Shown: positions 48,703 through 57,512 of the stretch, piece by piece
How the letters are laid out: every line of letters starts with the position of its first letter
Numbering within the stretch: position 1 is the first letter of the stretch
NCBI RefSeq assembly: GCF_041929205.1
Contig: NZ_JBHFNT010000054.1
Length of the DNA: 64,000 bases
Origin: Floridanema evergladense
Lineage (GTDB): Bacteria > Cyanobacteriota > Cyanobacteriia > Cyanobacteriales > Aerosakkonemataceae
Strand: one strand, 5' to 3'
The notes under the pieces: model-generated
What the model was told of the DNA's origin: nothing
Database searches by the model: none
The model's input: the letters and a program-made list of their open reading frames with translations, nothing else
Program-made: the position numbers and the translations under genes

Positions 48703-49455
48703 ATGTTCGGTCTCCCGACAAATGAGGTGAAAGTGACAGAAAGTACAGAAACTTTGCCACAGCAACGCAGTCGAATTATTAGTAAGGTGTTGTCACCTGC
48801 GGTAAAATTGTGGCTGCGATCGCAGGTGGAACAAGTAGAAGACCTGCAACTTCACATTGAGGGAGGCGATCGACAAATCTTATCTGGATACATCCCCAAA
48901 GTAACACTGTTTACGAGTCGCGCTTTGTACCAAGGTTTACACCTGCAACAAATTGGATTAGTTGCCGAAAATATTCGAGTTAATCTGGGTCAAGTAATCA
49001 AAGGTAAACCTTTACGTTTGCTAGAACCCATCCGTGCCCAAGGCGAGTTACTCTTATCGGAAGATGACTTAAATGCTTCTTTAGAAAGCGAACTACTGAT
49101 CGGTGGTTTAAATGAGTTTTTCCAAATGTTACTTAAAGGAGTAGGTACAAATTCCCCTGCTTTTCCAAATCAACAGCTACATTGGCAACAAATAACAGTT
49201 AATGGCAATCAAATTCATCTAACAGGTATTTTGCTAGATAGTAACTCTCCGATCGCAATTAGTACGGGTGTGAGAATAAGCGATCGCAATCAACTACATT
49301 TAGATAATCCCCAAATTCAAGGAAACTTAGGCTTAAACTCCACTAATTTAGATAGTTTAACCATAGACTTAGGCCCCGATGTTGATATTCACGAACTAAC
49401 CTTAAGTCATGGTCAACTAATCTGTCGAGGTAGCATCTCCGTAACTAGTGACTAG
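48703..49455 (+). CDS. DUF2993 (LmeA-like) family protein
   Basis: This 250-residue protein matches the cyanobacterial DUF2993 family related to lipid-binding TULIP-like proteins such as LmeA. Typical parts are VSPAVKLWLRSQV-type (SPAVKLWLRSQVEQVEDLQLHIEGGDRQILSGYIPKV), the FTSRALYQGLHLQQIGLVAENIRVNLG core and IRAQGELLLSEDDLNASLES. It has no signal sequence. The ATG at 48703 follows AGGTGG. The in vivo role in cyanobacteria is not established; a link to membrane lipids or carotenoids is speculative. Confidence 0.82.
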   Translation: MFGLPTNEVKVTESTETLPQQRSRIISKVLSPAVKLWLRSQVEQVEDLQLHIEGGDRQILSGYIPKVTLFTSRALYQGLHLQQIGLVAENIRVNLGQVIKGKPLRLLEPIRAQGELLLSEDDLNASLESELLIGGLNEFFQMLLKGVGTNSPAFPNQQLHWQQITVNGNQIHLTGILLDSNSPIAISTGVRISDRNQLHLDNPQIQGNLGLNSTNLDSLTIDLGPDVDIHELTLSHGQLICRGSISVTSD

Positions 49456-49462
49456 GGAAAGT

Positions 49463-49499
49463 TTTGAGTTTTGAGTTTTGAGTTAAATAATTTTCCCTT
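49463..49499. repeat. GTTTTGA heptamers within a terminator-like stem
   Basis: Three copies of GTTTTGA sit between AGGGAAA and TTTCCCT, which could pair. The unit is the same as in the nifE-nifN spacer. Confidence 0.5.
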
Positions 49500-49535
49500 G
49501 TGACCTTCTCACCTTGTCCCTCGAACTCTTCTGCC

Positions 49536-50405
49536 TCACTTCGGTAGCAGAGGTAAAAGGAGAGTGACAAAATAGTAAACTAAAGGAGCAGTGAAAACGT
49601 AGCTATCAGCGCGGTCTAGAATACCTCCATGTCCGGGTATCAGTTGACCTGAGTCTTTGACACCTGCATCGCGTTTCATCATTGATTCAGTGAGGTCTCC
49701 TAACAAACTAGCAATCCCAATTAACAGACCTAAAGCGACTCCTGTAATGGGCCATAAATGCCAATTAAGATACCAAGCTCCGGCTACAGCTACAGCTACA
49801 CTGGCGCTAACGCCAAAAACTGCTCCTTCTACGGTCTTTTTCGGGCTAATGTAAGATAGGCTAGTTTTGCCAAAGAATTTACCAATGAAGTAAGCGCCAA
49901 TATCAGCCGCCCAAATACAACTAAAGGCTAGTAAAGTAACAGTAAGTCCTTGAGGCCAATTTTTAATGTTTGTCCAATTTTCAGGCCAATAGCCTGCTAA
50001 AGGCAAGTTACTGCATTCTGCATGACCAAGAGAGCGTAAGCGTACCCAATAGCTAGGCAAATAACCACCATAAAATAGTCCTAATATGGAAGTAGAGATA
50101 TCTGCGATAGTGGCTAACTTGGGCTGAAATAAGAGATAAAAACAGATAAAAGTTCCGGCTACGGGTAATACTGCGTCAGCTAGGGTAGAAGAAACTGTAG
50201 CAATAATCAATAATCCTTGACTAACTGCGATCGTAGTTTTAGCTGCGGGGGCGATTCCGGTAGCTCTAGCTAGTTGAAAGTATTCTAACTGACCTAACCA
50301 GATAATGATGCAGAAGCAAAGGGTGAAGTACCAACCTCCCAGGAAAATCATTCCTAAAGCTAGGACGATCGCAACTATTCCGCTAAGTATTCTAGGCCAA
50401 GACAT
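49536..50405 (-). CDS. cdsA: Phosphatidate cytidylyltransferase
   Basis: CdsA makes CDP-diacylglycerol from phosphatidate and CTP, the branch point of phospholipid synthesis, in the membrane. The 289-residue protein has seven or eight spans and the family signature KRDAGVKDSGQLIPGHGGILDRADSYVFTAP near the C-terminus. ISPKKTVEGAVFG is the conserved substrate-binding segment. It is followed upstream by cbiT on the same strand, with 75 bp between them. Confidence 0.94.
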   Translation of the reverse strand: MSWPRILSGIVAIVLALGMIFLGGWYFTLCFCIIIWLGQLEYFQLARATGIAPAAKTTIAVSQGLLIIATVSSTLADAVLPVAGTFICFYLLFQPKLATIADISTSILGLFYGGYLPSYWVRLRSLGHAECSNLPLAGYWPENWTNIKNWPQGLTVTLLAFSCIWAADIGAYFIGKFFGKTSLSYISPKKTVEGAVFGVSASVAVAVAGAWYLNWHLWPITGVALGLLIGIASLLGDLTESMMKRDAGVKDSGQLIPGHGGILDRADSYVFTAPLVYYFVTLLLPLLPK

Positions 50406-50479
50406 GAGACATTCTTTTAAGTTTAGATTCTAGATTTTAGACTTTAGAGTGGATTGAAAATCTAAAATCCACTTTGCTT

Positions 50480-51082
50480 TTACTCTAACTTTTCGCCACT
50501 GAGGATAAAAATCGGATCGACAGCAGCAAATATTTGATGATTCCCTCGCGTTTCCAAGCGGTTGACAGCTGATTGTACAACTTCTATATTCCGTACTTGT
50601 AACTGAGCAAAGGTTTCAGACACACTATAAAGGTTTTCCAAGTTGCCTGCTGTAACTACAACTCTGCCTTGGTGTGGCAAGTAACGCCAAACTTCAAACA
50701 GAATATCTTTTATTGGACGACCACCTTCAATGCAAACTCGATTGGGTGGTGCTGATAAGTCTTTGAGACATTCAGGTGCGCTGCCTACGATTATATCTAC
50801 GTTGGGGACACTGAAGCGATCGCAATTCCCACGAATTAATCCTGCTACTTCCTCATCTCGTTCTATCGCAATGATCTTACCCTGCGGACAAAGTAACCCA
50901 ACTTCTACGGGAATTGTACCTGTACCTGCGCCAATGTCCCACAAAACTGTGTCGGGAGTTAAACGCAGATGAGAGATTAATAGTAATCGTACTTCTCGTT
51001 TGCTTAAGGGAATGCCAGGTAAGCGATCGAACATATTGTCGGGAATTCCTGGGGTAACATAAGGCCAAATTGGGGAAGGCAT
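50480..51082 (-). CDS. cbiT: Precorrin-6B/cobalt-precorrin C15-methyltransferase (decarboxylating), CbiT-type
   Basis: This SAM-dependent enzyme methylates C15 and decarboxylates the corrin side chain in cobalamin synthesis. The 200-residue protein fits CbiT: IPDNMFDRLPGIPLSKREVRLLLISHLRL, the SAM loop DIGAGTGTIPVEVGLL, IAIERDEEVAGLIRGNCDRF, GSAPECL and the CIEGGRPIKDILFEVW segment. In many organisms the same activity is fused to CbiE as CobL. An internal ATG 17 codons in is a possible alternative start. Confidence 0.88.
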   Translation of the reverse strand: MPSPIWPYVTPGIPDNMFDRLPGIPLSKREVRLLLISHLRLTPDTVLWDIGAGTGTIPVEVGLLCPQGKIIAIERDEEVAGLIRGNCDRFSVPNVDIIVGSAPECLKDLSAPPNRVCIEGGRPIKDILFEVWRYLPHQGRVVVTAGNLENLYSVSETFAQLQVRNIEVVQSAVNRLETRGNHQIFAAVDPIFILSGEKLE

Positions 51083-51206
51083 AGCAGGAAGGACGCGGGG
51101 ACAAGGGCGGAAAGGCTAGTGCAATCTTATCATTTAGTGTTAAATGGGAATTTGGATTCAGAGTATGCTGATAATCTTTCTATAGTAGTTCCTTTATTTT
51201 GTGTGA

Positions 51207-51276
51207 TATAATGACGATGTACGACCAAACTACCTGTTGAGGTAGTGTAGGCCGCGCCAAAAGATTCTTTTTTTTG
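51207..51276 (+). ncRNA. Weak small-RNA candidate between cbiT and a DUF3800 gene
   Basis: A perfect TATAAT (51207-51212) is followed by a six-pair hairpin CTACCTGTTGAGGTAG (51230-51245), a small GGCCGCGCC stem and a run of eight T residues (51268-51275) held between GATTC and GAATC. The terminator stem is weak, so this is tentative. Confidence 0.25.
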
Positions 51277-51285
51277 AATCAAATA

Positions 51286-51314
51286 AGGGAGAATCCGACA
51301 ATAGGGTTCTCCCT
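51286..51314. terminator. Terminator-like hairpin downstream of the DUF3800 gene
   Basis: AGGGAGAA (51286-51293) pairs with TTCTCCCT (51307-51314), flanked by AT-rich sequence on both sides. Confidence 0.45.
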
Positions 51315-51321
51315 AAATATT

Positions 51322-52068
51322 TTATAAATAATTAATTTTTCCTTTTATTTTAGTTTGCAACTTTGAAGCAATTTCTGAATCGATCGCAAAAACATCTTTA
51401 TTCCCTTTACCGCAGACTAAACGACTAATCGTAAAAGCTAAAATATCCGATAATTGGATAAAGTAAGAACTATGGGAATCTAGAAAAACTGGATCTTCGA
51501 CAATTCCTGCTCCGGGAAATTTAGGTTCTTTGTGAAAATATTCCCTTACTATTTTTCGGATATGTCCTTCCTGCTTTGAATTACTACTATCAACGTAAAC
51601 TAATCCATTCTCAGGCTGTTCATTTTGGCGAGACTTATCTAATAAATGCTCTTCATAACTCGATAAAAAATCTCGCCAAATTTCCTGAGTAAAAACTTTT
51701 ATAGCATTGGGGTTAGATAAAGGATTATAGCGTTCTTTAAATTCTTTCTTTGACTTAATAAATGCAAATAGATTAATAGGGGATTCACAAATAATATTAA
51801 CTATTTCTTTGTGGATTTCTTCTAGATTAGAAGGAGCTACTAGTGAGTTAAAAAATGGCCCTCTATGATAGAAGATATCAGAACCCTTGATTTCTTGAAA
51901 GTCTAGACCATATCTTTTAGTGATTGATTGACGAAACTCTCTTATTTTCCAATAAAGTTCTCTTATATTAAAAGATTCAATTGCTAATCCAGCTAAAATA
52001 TAAAATTCGCTGCTTCCTTCCTGTAATCCATTATCCCCAGACTCATCTACATACAAAAATTCCGTCAT
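51322..52068 (-). CDS. DUF3800 family protein
   Basis: This 248-residue protein belongs to the DUF3800 family, whose members have an RNase H-like fold with an N-terminal acidic motif. The motif here is YVDESGDNG, followed by FYILAGLAIE. The C-terminal LDSHSSYFIQLSDILAFTISRLVCGKG is the other conserved region, with the final Asp. The family is widespread in mobile and defence-associated settings, but activity has not been settled. This gene is alone, with no obvious partner. Confidence 0.85.
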   Translation of the reverse strand: MTEFLYVDESGDNGLQEGSSEFYILAGLAIESFNIRELYWKIREFRQSITKRYGLDFQEIKGSDIFYHRGPFFNSLVAPSNLEEIHKEIVNIICESPINLFAFIKSKKEFKERYNPLSNPNAIKVFTQEIWRDFLSSYEEHLLDKSRQNEQPENGLVYVDSSNSKQEGHIRKIVREYFHKEPKFPGAGIVEDPVFLDSHSSYFIQLSDILAFTISRLVCGKGNKDVFAIDSEIASKLQTKIKGKINYL

Positions 52069-52105
52069 GATTGTAATAAGATGTAGTAATTAATATTGTA
52101 TTTTA

Positions 52106-53389
52106 TCACGAATTAATTAGCAAGTGGGTGGCGAGTGCGATCGCTTCTTCAACACTAAAGATTTTACCTTCAATGCGAGCAATTTGAATTTCTATGAGTA
52201 ATTCTCCAAGTTTCGGGCTAGGATTAAGATTAAGTGCCGTCATTAAGTCATTCCCAGTAATTAAGGGAATCGGATGAGCAACTTGGTCATCAGGATTAAG
52301 ATAACGGTTAATTAAAGGCGAAATTACCTCTATTGAAATTCCGTTAGCTAAAGCTGAAACTGCAACGATCGGAAAAGCTTTTCCAGCTTCTCGAAACAAA
52401 AAATATTGCTCTCTTAAAGACATTTGATTAGCTAATTCTTGTTGTAAACATAACTGTGGTAAAAGTTTCAATATAGTAGTGACAGCTTTGATTTCTGCAC
52501 GACTGTAAGATAGTTTTTGTAATTCTGCTTCTGCCAAAATTGGATCGTTTGTGACTAAGCAAGCAAGTTTGGCAAGACTTAACCAAGGAGTTTTGATGGT
52601 ATCACGAATTGCTTGAGAAAATTCTCTTGTCAATTGAGGAAAAACATTTACTAATGTAGTAACTGCGGAGTCAAGGGCGACAAGTTGAAGAAAACTTTTT
52701 TCTGTGGCGTGACTCAACCAAATATTAATTAATCCATCTTCCCAAGCAGCGGTTAACCAGGGAATTCCAGAGGGAGAATTTAGCAAGTATCCTAATTCTA
52801 CTCGGACTCGTTCAGCTGCCACTGTACCGAGTAAAGTTGCCATTTCTCGAATTACCGATCGAGTTTCTGGTTGAATTGTAAAATTTAATTGGGCGGCTTG
52901 ACGGTATGCTCTTAATAAGCGCAAAGGGTCATCTTGCAGGTTAGCAGGGGAAACCATGCGGATGAGATTTTGCTTTAAATCAGTGTAACCTTGTAGGGGA
53001 TCGATCAGTTCTTTAGTGTGGGGGTTGTAGGCGATCGCATTCATGGTAAAATCTCTTCGCCGCAAATCAGTTTCTAAGGAATCACCTTCTTGCTGGGCAA
53101 AATCAGCGGTAGCATCGGGAAAAACTACCCTAGCAATTTGTCTTTGGGGATCTAACAAAACAAAACCAGCTTTGTAGTGAGTGGCAATTTTGCGGGCAAC
53201 TTTTACTGCTGTTTCTGGGATAACAAAATCTAAATCCAAATAATCGCGCCTTCTGCCTAAAAGCGCATCTCGCACCGCACCACCCACCATGTAAGCAGAT
53301 GAGGGCAAAAATCCTAAATCAAAAGGCCAATTTTCGGGTGACAAAGTAGAAAATTCTGTCTCTGCGTTCTCTGTGTCTCTGTGGTTCAT
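52106..53389 (-). CDS. CCA tRNA nucleotidyltransferase / poly(A) polymerase family
   Basis: This enzyme adds or repairs the 3' CCA of tRNA or, in related members, adds poly(A) tails. The 427-residue protein shows YMVGGAVRDALLGRRRDYLDLDFVI with the catalytic Asp pair, RRRDFTMNAIAYNP, and DPLRLLRAYRQAAQLNF. Cyanobacteria often split the CC- and A-adding activities between proteins, so the exact reaction is open. The first 14 residues (MNHRDTENAETEFS) come from a dispersed DNA repeat, so the start codon may have been supplied by an insertion. Confidence 0.9.
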   Translation of the reverse strand: MNHRDTENAETEFSTLSPENWPFDLGFLPSSAYMVGGAVRDALLGRRRDYLDLDFVIPETAVKVARKIATHYKAGFVLLDPQRQIARVVFPDATADFAQQEGDSLETDLRRRDFTMNAIAYNPHTKELIDPLQGYTDLKQNLIRMVSPANLQDDPLRLLRAYRQAAQLNFTIQPETRSVIREMATLLGTVAAERVRVELGYLLNSPSGIPWLTAAWEDGLINIWLSHATEKSFLQLVALDSAVTTLVNVFPQLTREFSQAIRDTIKTPWLSLAKLACLVTNDPILAEAELQKLSYSRAEIKAVTTILKLLPQLCLQQELANQMSLREQYFLFREAGKAFPIVAVSALANGISIEVISPLINRYLNPDDQVAHPIPLITGNDLMTALNLNPSPKLGELLIEIQIARIEGKIFSVEEAIALATHLLINS

Positions 53390-53489
53390 GCTAATTCTTC
53401 ACATTGTCGCAACAAAAATCAACCAAGGGACTAAGCGATCGCCCACTCGCCTAAGCTAGATTAACAAAAAAGCCTCTGGAGAAGACGCT

Positions 53490-53738
53490 ATGTGTATTTG
53501 CGTTAACTGCCATTATGTCGATCGCTGCATCACCTACCACGCCGTAGAAAAGCAGCATGAGGTACCTCACCTCACAGAAGACCCCGACTTTGAACCAATT
53601 GAACCCAGCATCAATGTTAACATTCGTCCCAGACAAGATTATGTGGAAATGGAATGGGATGTTGTCGGCTGCGTTAGCTTTAAACAAGAAATGGGTAAAT
53701 GGGTGAAGTTACGTCCTGGTGAGTTAGTACCGACTTGA
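53490..53738 (+). CDS. ycf34: Ycf34 family protein
   Basis: This 82-residue protein is Ycf34, conserved in cyanobacteria and red-lineage plastids. It starts MCICVNCHYVDRC, with Cys at 2, 4, 7 and 13, and contains the family core EPIEPSINVNIRP then EWDVVGCVSFKQEMGKWVKLRPGELVP. The cyanobacterial protein has been reported to bind an Fe-S cluster and to affect photosynthetic electron flow. GGAGAAG precedes the ATG. A strong bidirectional terminator follows. Confidence 0.92.
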   Translation: MCICVNCHYVDRCITYHAVEKQHEVPHLTEDPDFEPIEPSINVNIRPRQDYVEMEWDVVGCVSFKQEMGKWVKLRPGELVPT

Positions 53739-53788
53739 AATGTGGGAAAGGGCAAAGGATCGATCCAAACCCTTTTCCTATAAAAAAT

Positions 53789-53820
53789 AAAAGGGTTCAT
53801 TTTGGCAGAACCCTTTTTGA
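53789..53820. terminator. Strong bidirectional terminator after ycf34
   Basis: AAAAGGGTTC (53789-53798) and GAACCCTTTT (53808-53817) form a perfect ten-pair stem with a nine-base loop, with A-run and T-run flanks. It serves ycf34 and the convergent PEP-CTERM gene. Confidence 0.75.
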
Positions 53821-53898
53821 TTTATATTATAGATACAATTTTTGCGTATCCTGGTAAATTCTCATACAATACTTCTGAAAGCGCTTAATTGTGAGAAT

Positions 53899-54765
53899 TT
53901 AGCCAGCTTTACTAACTTGACGACGACGAAACGCAGCTAAAGAAGCAGCTACTAATCCTAAACCAGCGAGGGTAGCAGGTTCAGGTACGCTGGCGCTGGG
54001 TGTACTCGATCGCGCCATCACCTTGAAATCTGGGCCATTCATACGCCAATCAGCAAAGACTTGAATACCTGCGGCAGATGTTACTCCCAATTGACTGAGT
54101 TTAACTCCCCAGGTTCCTACTTGTTGGGCACCAGGAATTTCGAGTGTATCAATGCTAAAGCCTGCATATTCTGAGTCATTGCGATTGAGGCTTAAAGAGT
54201 TACCGATCAAATTACCAGCGGCATCAATGGCTTGTACCAGCATATCGCTATTTCTGCCCCGTTCCCAGAAAAACAGGTTATCTAATCCTGTATTGTCCGC
54301 AAAAATAGTATTTTGGAAAAACAGGTTTATTTTCATGGTTTTACCATCTTCAACATCAATAATATTGTTGAGGTTGGTGTTACCCAGATATGCAGCAATG
54401 TCATCATCAGTAGGGTTATTTAAACCAGACACTTCCCGACCGCCTGGTGCTGTGGCTCGATCGCCTCGGTCTGTGCTGGCAGCACCGCTGTTGTTAACAG
54501 AGCCGCCTAGTTCTGGATTGTAAGTTTCTTCTGCATTACCTCCACGAGTTATGGGGTCGTTGTAGAGAATCCTAGCCCGGTTGACCAGATTAAAATTGTT
54601 AAACGTAGTCCCATTCTGAGTGATTGAGTTTAACCAAATGTCAGCTTCGGGGTCTGTTGTTTGGCTAACGTTACTGGTAAAACTGGCAGCTTGAGCAGTA
54701 GCAGAAAAGGCTAAAACAGTGCTACAAGCTAATCCTAAAAAAGTTGCTGTGCGTTGCAATTTCAT
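53899..54765 (-). CDS. PEP-CTERM sorting-domain protein
   Basis: This 288-residue exported protein has a signal peptide (residues 1-27, TATFLGLACSTVLAFSATAQA) and a C-terminal PEP-CTERM anchor: VPEPATLAGLGLVAASLAAF followed by RRRQVSKAG, which is the sorting signal removed by exosortase. The middle is a Ser/Asn/Gly-rich, probably beta-sandwich domain of unknown role. No exosortase gene is in the window. AAGGAG lies eight bases before the ATG. Its function is probably extracellular matrix or adhesion. Confidence 0.85.
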   Translation of the reverse strand: MKLQRTATFLGLACSTVLAFSATAQAASFTSNVSQTTDPEADIWLNSITQNGTTFNNFNLVNRARILYNDPITRGGNAEETYNPELGGSVNNSGAASTDRGDRATAPGGREVSGLNNPTDDDIAAYLGNTNLNNIIDVEDGKTMKINLFFQNTIFADNTGLDNLFFWERGRNSDMLVQAIDAAGNLIGNSLSLNRNDSEYAGFSIDTLEIPGAQQVGTWGVKLSQLGVTSAAGIQVFADWRMNGPDFKVMARSSTPSASVPEPATLAGLGLVAASLAAFRRRQVSKAG

Positions 54766-55147
54766 TTTGTACTCCTTGTTGTGATTTCCACAATCTATAC
54801 GATAATAATCTTGTTTTCTTTTATTTTTGTGATCTCGATCTTTTTTAGTTGTAAGGAATAAAGATTAACACCCAATATTAGTTAGCTTGTGCCGACCAGT
54901 ATTCGATTGACTGTAGCCAGAATGCTTGATTCTAAGCTATATCTATACTACTCATGGCTAGTGGCAAGTTACAAGGAATAAAGGAATATTTATTCTAATC
55001 TTTAAATTTCCATCTAGATTATTAAGTGAAAATAAAAAATAATTTATAGTCAAGCTAGTTTATCTAGTGAATTAACGTAATATTTTCAGCGAGATGAGGA
55101 TTATACTAGGAGTATTACAGAGCAGTTTTGCTAAGAAAATTTTTTGA
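54766..55147. other. AT-rich spacer between divergent genes
   Basis: No gene or strong hairpin is seen. The region must contain the promoters of the PEP-CTERM gene and tsaB; no promoter elements were clear enough to place. Confidence 0.5.
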
Positions 55148-55801
55148 ATGGTTGAATTTATGGAAAAATTTATGAAGTTAGCGGAATACGGTTTGGGTAT
55201 TCACAGTAGTAGCCCAGAATTAGGAATAAGTATCAGTAATTTTACGGATGGTAGTCGCTGCCAAACTTGGAATTTAGGGCATGATTTATCTACACATTTG
55301 CATCAGTATTTAGCCGGATTTATCCAACCACAATCTTGGTCGGACTTGGCTTTTATTGCGGTGGCAAAAGGCCCTGGTAGTTTCACGGGTACGCGCATTG
55401 GTGTAGTAACTGCCCGCACTTTGGCGCAGCAATTAGAAATTCCGTTGTTTGCTATTTCTACTTTGGCAGCGATCGCATGGTCACATAGTTCTAATGACGA
55501 TCGGTTAGCGATCGCAGTTCAAATGCCAGCTAGTCGCGGCGAGGTGTTTGGCGCAGTTTATCAAAAATCTGCCAATGATGTAAAGCAGATTGAGTTGTTA
55601 CCAGATACAGTGATGAAACCGGAAGTTTGGCAACAAACTTTGGCAAAATTGAGTTATCCCTACAAGTTAATTGAAGTTTCCGGTAACATAGGTGCGTCGG
55701 TTTCTCCTTTGCTAGAACTGGCATATTTGAATTGGAAAGAAGGGTTACGTCCTCATTGGTCGGAAGCTTTACCTTTTTACGGTCAACATCCAGTGGAATG
55801 A
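55148..55801 (+). CDS. tsaB: tRNA t6A synthesis protein TsaB
   Basis: TsaB is the non-catalytic partner of TsaD in making the universal N6-threonylcarbamoyl-adenosine at position 37 of tRNAs. The 217-residue protein shows GLGIHSSSPELGISI, the segment DLAFIAVAKGPGSFTGTRIGVVTARTLAQQLEIP and the conserved MPASRGEVFGAVYQ. The start could be the ATG at 55148 or at 55172 (MKLAEYG), which better fits the family's usual N-terminus. Confidence 0.9.
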   Translation: MVEFMEKFMKLAEYGLGIHSSSPELGISISNFTDGSRCQTWNLGHDLSTHLHQYLAGFIQPQSWSDLAFIAVAKGPGSFTGTRIGVVTARTLAQQLEIPLFAISTLAAIAWSHSSNDDRLAIAVQMPASRGEVFGAVYQKSANDVKQIELLPDTVMKPEVWQQTLAKLSYPYKLIEVSGNIGASVSPLLELAYLNWKEGLRPHWSEALPFYGQHPVE

Positions 55802-55870
55802 AGGGAAAGGCAGAGGGCAGAAGGATTTTTTACAGGATTTAAGTAAGTTTCACAATAATTAGTAAATTTT

Positions 55871-57454
55871 CTAGGTACGTTGTTGCGCTTTAGCGCTAAA
55901 GCGCAACAACGTACCCGATAAAATAACTGTGGAAGTTATTAATAAAAGCGGTGTTAACCAATCTCCCCAACGGACATATAAGGTTTTGGTTTGACGGCGA
56001 TAAACTGTGTCGGCGTGAATTTGATATGTTTTAGTTTGGGAGAGCCATTTAGTTTTGCCATGAGGATCGACAATAGCAGAATAACCTGTATTTGTGGCTC
56101 TTACTGCCCAGCGATCGCTTTCTATTGCCCGTAAAACATCCTGTGCATGATGTTGAAATTGCATGGCAGCATTGTAAGGATCGTTGTTAGATGATGTGAG
56201 AATAAATTCCCCTCCTAAAGCTGCTTGGCGTTGAAAATGACGGGTAAATGCTGAATCATAACAAATACCAACGATAGCACGACCAAAAGGTGTATCAAAT
56301 ACTTGGTTAGATACACCAGGAACTTGGTCCGATCCGACTGCGGAAACTTGGGGAAATATCCGCCCGAAAATGTCTCGAAAAGGTACATATTCGCCAAAGG
56401 CTACTAAGTTTACTTTATCGTAACGGCTGAAAATTTCACCTGTTCCAGTCACAGTAAATAAGCTATTCGTAAAACTATTTCCTTGGCGACGATGTGCGCC
56501 TATCCAAGCAACTATTTTTTCGTCCAAAATAGCTTGATAAAAGGGGTTTTTTGGCGATGGTGGGTCACTCCATTGAGATGATAAAGCACCTTCTGGAGTT
56601 AAGACTGCTGCTACTCCTTGCTGTGCTAAATTGCGATATCCATTGGTATATCTGATTAAGGAAAGGCGCAAACCTTCGGGGGTAAATTTAATTCTGTTAG
56701 CAATATTACCTTGAATAATTCCTACTTTTAAAGCGTTGTTTGGTCGATCGTTTAATGGTTGGTTGTAGATTGCCCATCCGACTAAATGGGAAGTAATTAG
56801 TAGTACGATCGCAAAACTCAAATAACCTTTATATAATGATTTTGTCTGTAATTCGCGGGAGATTAAAGCTTCAGCTATTAACCCATTTACGGCGACTATT
56901 AAGGCGTTAATTGTATTTGGGCCAGAGATTTGACTTAGATGTAAAATTGCTAAATTATGCGGGCTTTGGGTAAAGGATAAGGAAGTCCACCAAAATGGGC
57001 CTGCACTCCAAATATATTCGAGAACACACCAGATTGTTGTTCCTATTAATACGCGAATTAAACCGTTGGGAATTGGGGATTTATTATTGGCAATGAGTTG
57101 GAAAATTGCTCTGCTACTAATTGCCCAAATTGTTACTAATGCACTGCCCCAAATTGTGAATAATAGTAGTGCGCCGATCGCGATCGCTAAACTCAAAATC
57201 CAAGGAATTCCCAACCATGTTAAGGGGTGAAGTCCGAGAATCCAAGATAGAGTTAAGCCGTGATAGCCGATCGCCCAAAGTATAGCGTAAAAGTAAAGAG
57301 ATTTTTCTGATTTTTGACTTTTTACTGTAAAAATCCACAAGGGAATTAAAGCAATCCAAGCTAAGGGCCAAACACCAAAAGGCGCGGCTGTCATTCCCAT
57401 TAAAATGCCACTGACCAAGCTAATAATTAAACGCAATTTGGTTAATTTTTTCAT
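55871..57454 (-). CDS. lnt: Apolipoprotein N-acyltransferase
   Basis: Lnt adds the third acyl chain to the N-terminal Cys of lipoproteins in the inner membrane. The 527-residue protein has an N-terminal multispan domain (six spans or more) and a C-terminal nitrilase-like domain. The catalytic triad is visible: Glu in LTPEGALSSQW, Lys in SRYDKVNLVAFGEYVPF, Cys in VGICYDSAFTRHF. The last fourteen residues before the stop are encoded by a perfect 42-bp palindrome, so the C-terminus may be extended or altered compared with relatives. Confidence 0.94.
   Translation of the reverse strand: MKKLTKLRLIISLVSGILMGMTAAPFGVWPLAWIALIPLWIFTVKSQKSEKSLYFYAILWAIGYHGLTLSWILGLHPLTWLGIPWILSLAIAIGALLLFTIWGSALVTIWAISSRAIFQLIANNKSPIPNGLIRVLIGTTIWCVLEYIWSAGPFWWTSLSFTQSPHNLAILHLSQISGPNTINALIVAVNGLIAEALISRELQTKSLYKGYLSFAIVLLITSHLVGWAIYNQPLNDRPNNALKVGIIQGNIANRIKFTPEGLRLSLIRYTNGYRNLAQQGVAAVLTPEGALSSQWSDPPSPKNPFYQAILDEKIVAWIGAHRRQGNSFTNSLFTVTGTGEIFSRYDKVNLVAFGEYVPFRDIFGRIFPQVSAVGSDQVPGVSNQVFDTPFGRAIVGICYDSAFTRHFQRQAALGGEFILTSSNNDPYNAAMQFQHHAQDVLRAIESDRWAVRATNTGYSAIVDPHGKTKWLSQTKTYQIHADTVYRRQTKTLYVRWGDWLTPLLLITSTVILSGTLLRFSAKAQQRT
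55874..55915. repeat. Perfect 42-bp palindrome forming the 3' end of lnt
   Basis: The left arm GGTACGTTGTTGCGCTTTAG plus C (55874-55894) is exactly complementary to the right arm (55895-55915) with no loop. The palindrome encodes GTLLRFSAKAQQRT and abuts the TAG. Confidence 0.9.
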
Positions 57455-57471
57455 TGAATTTAAGCGAACTC

Positions 57472-57504
57472 AGATCCCCGACTTCTTGAAGAAGTCGGGG
57501 ATCT
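57472..57504 (-). terminator. Perfect palindromic terminator between gyrA and lnt
   Basis: AGATCCCCGACTTCT and its exact inverse around three bases form a 15-pair hairpin just after the gyrA stop codon. A related copy is at 34469-34507. No long T-run follows. Confidence 0.6.
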
Positions 57505-57512
57505 AGAGAGAA

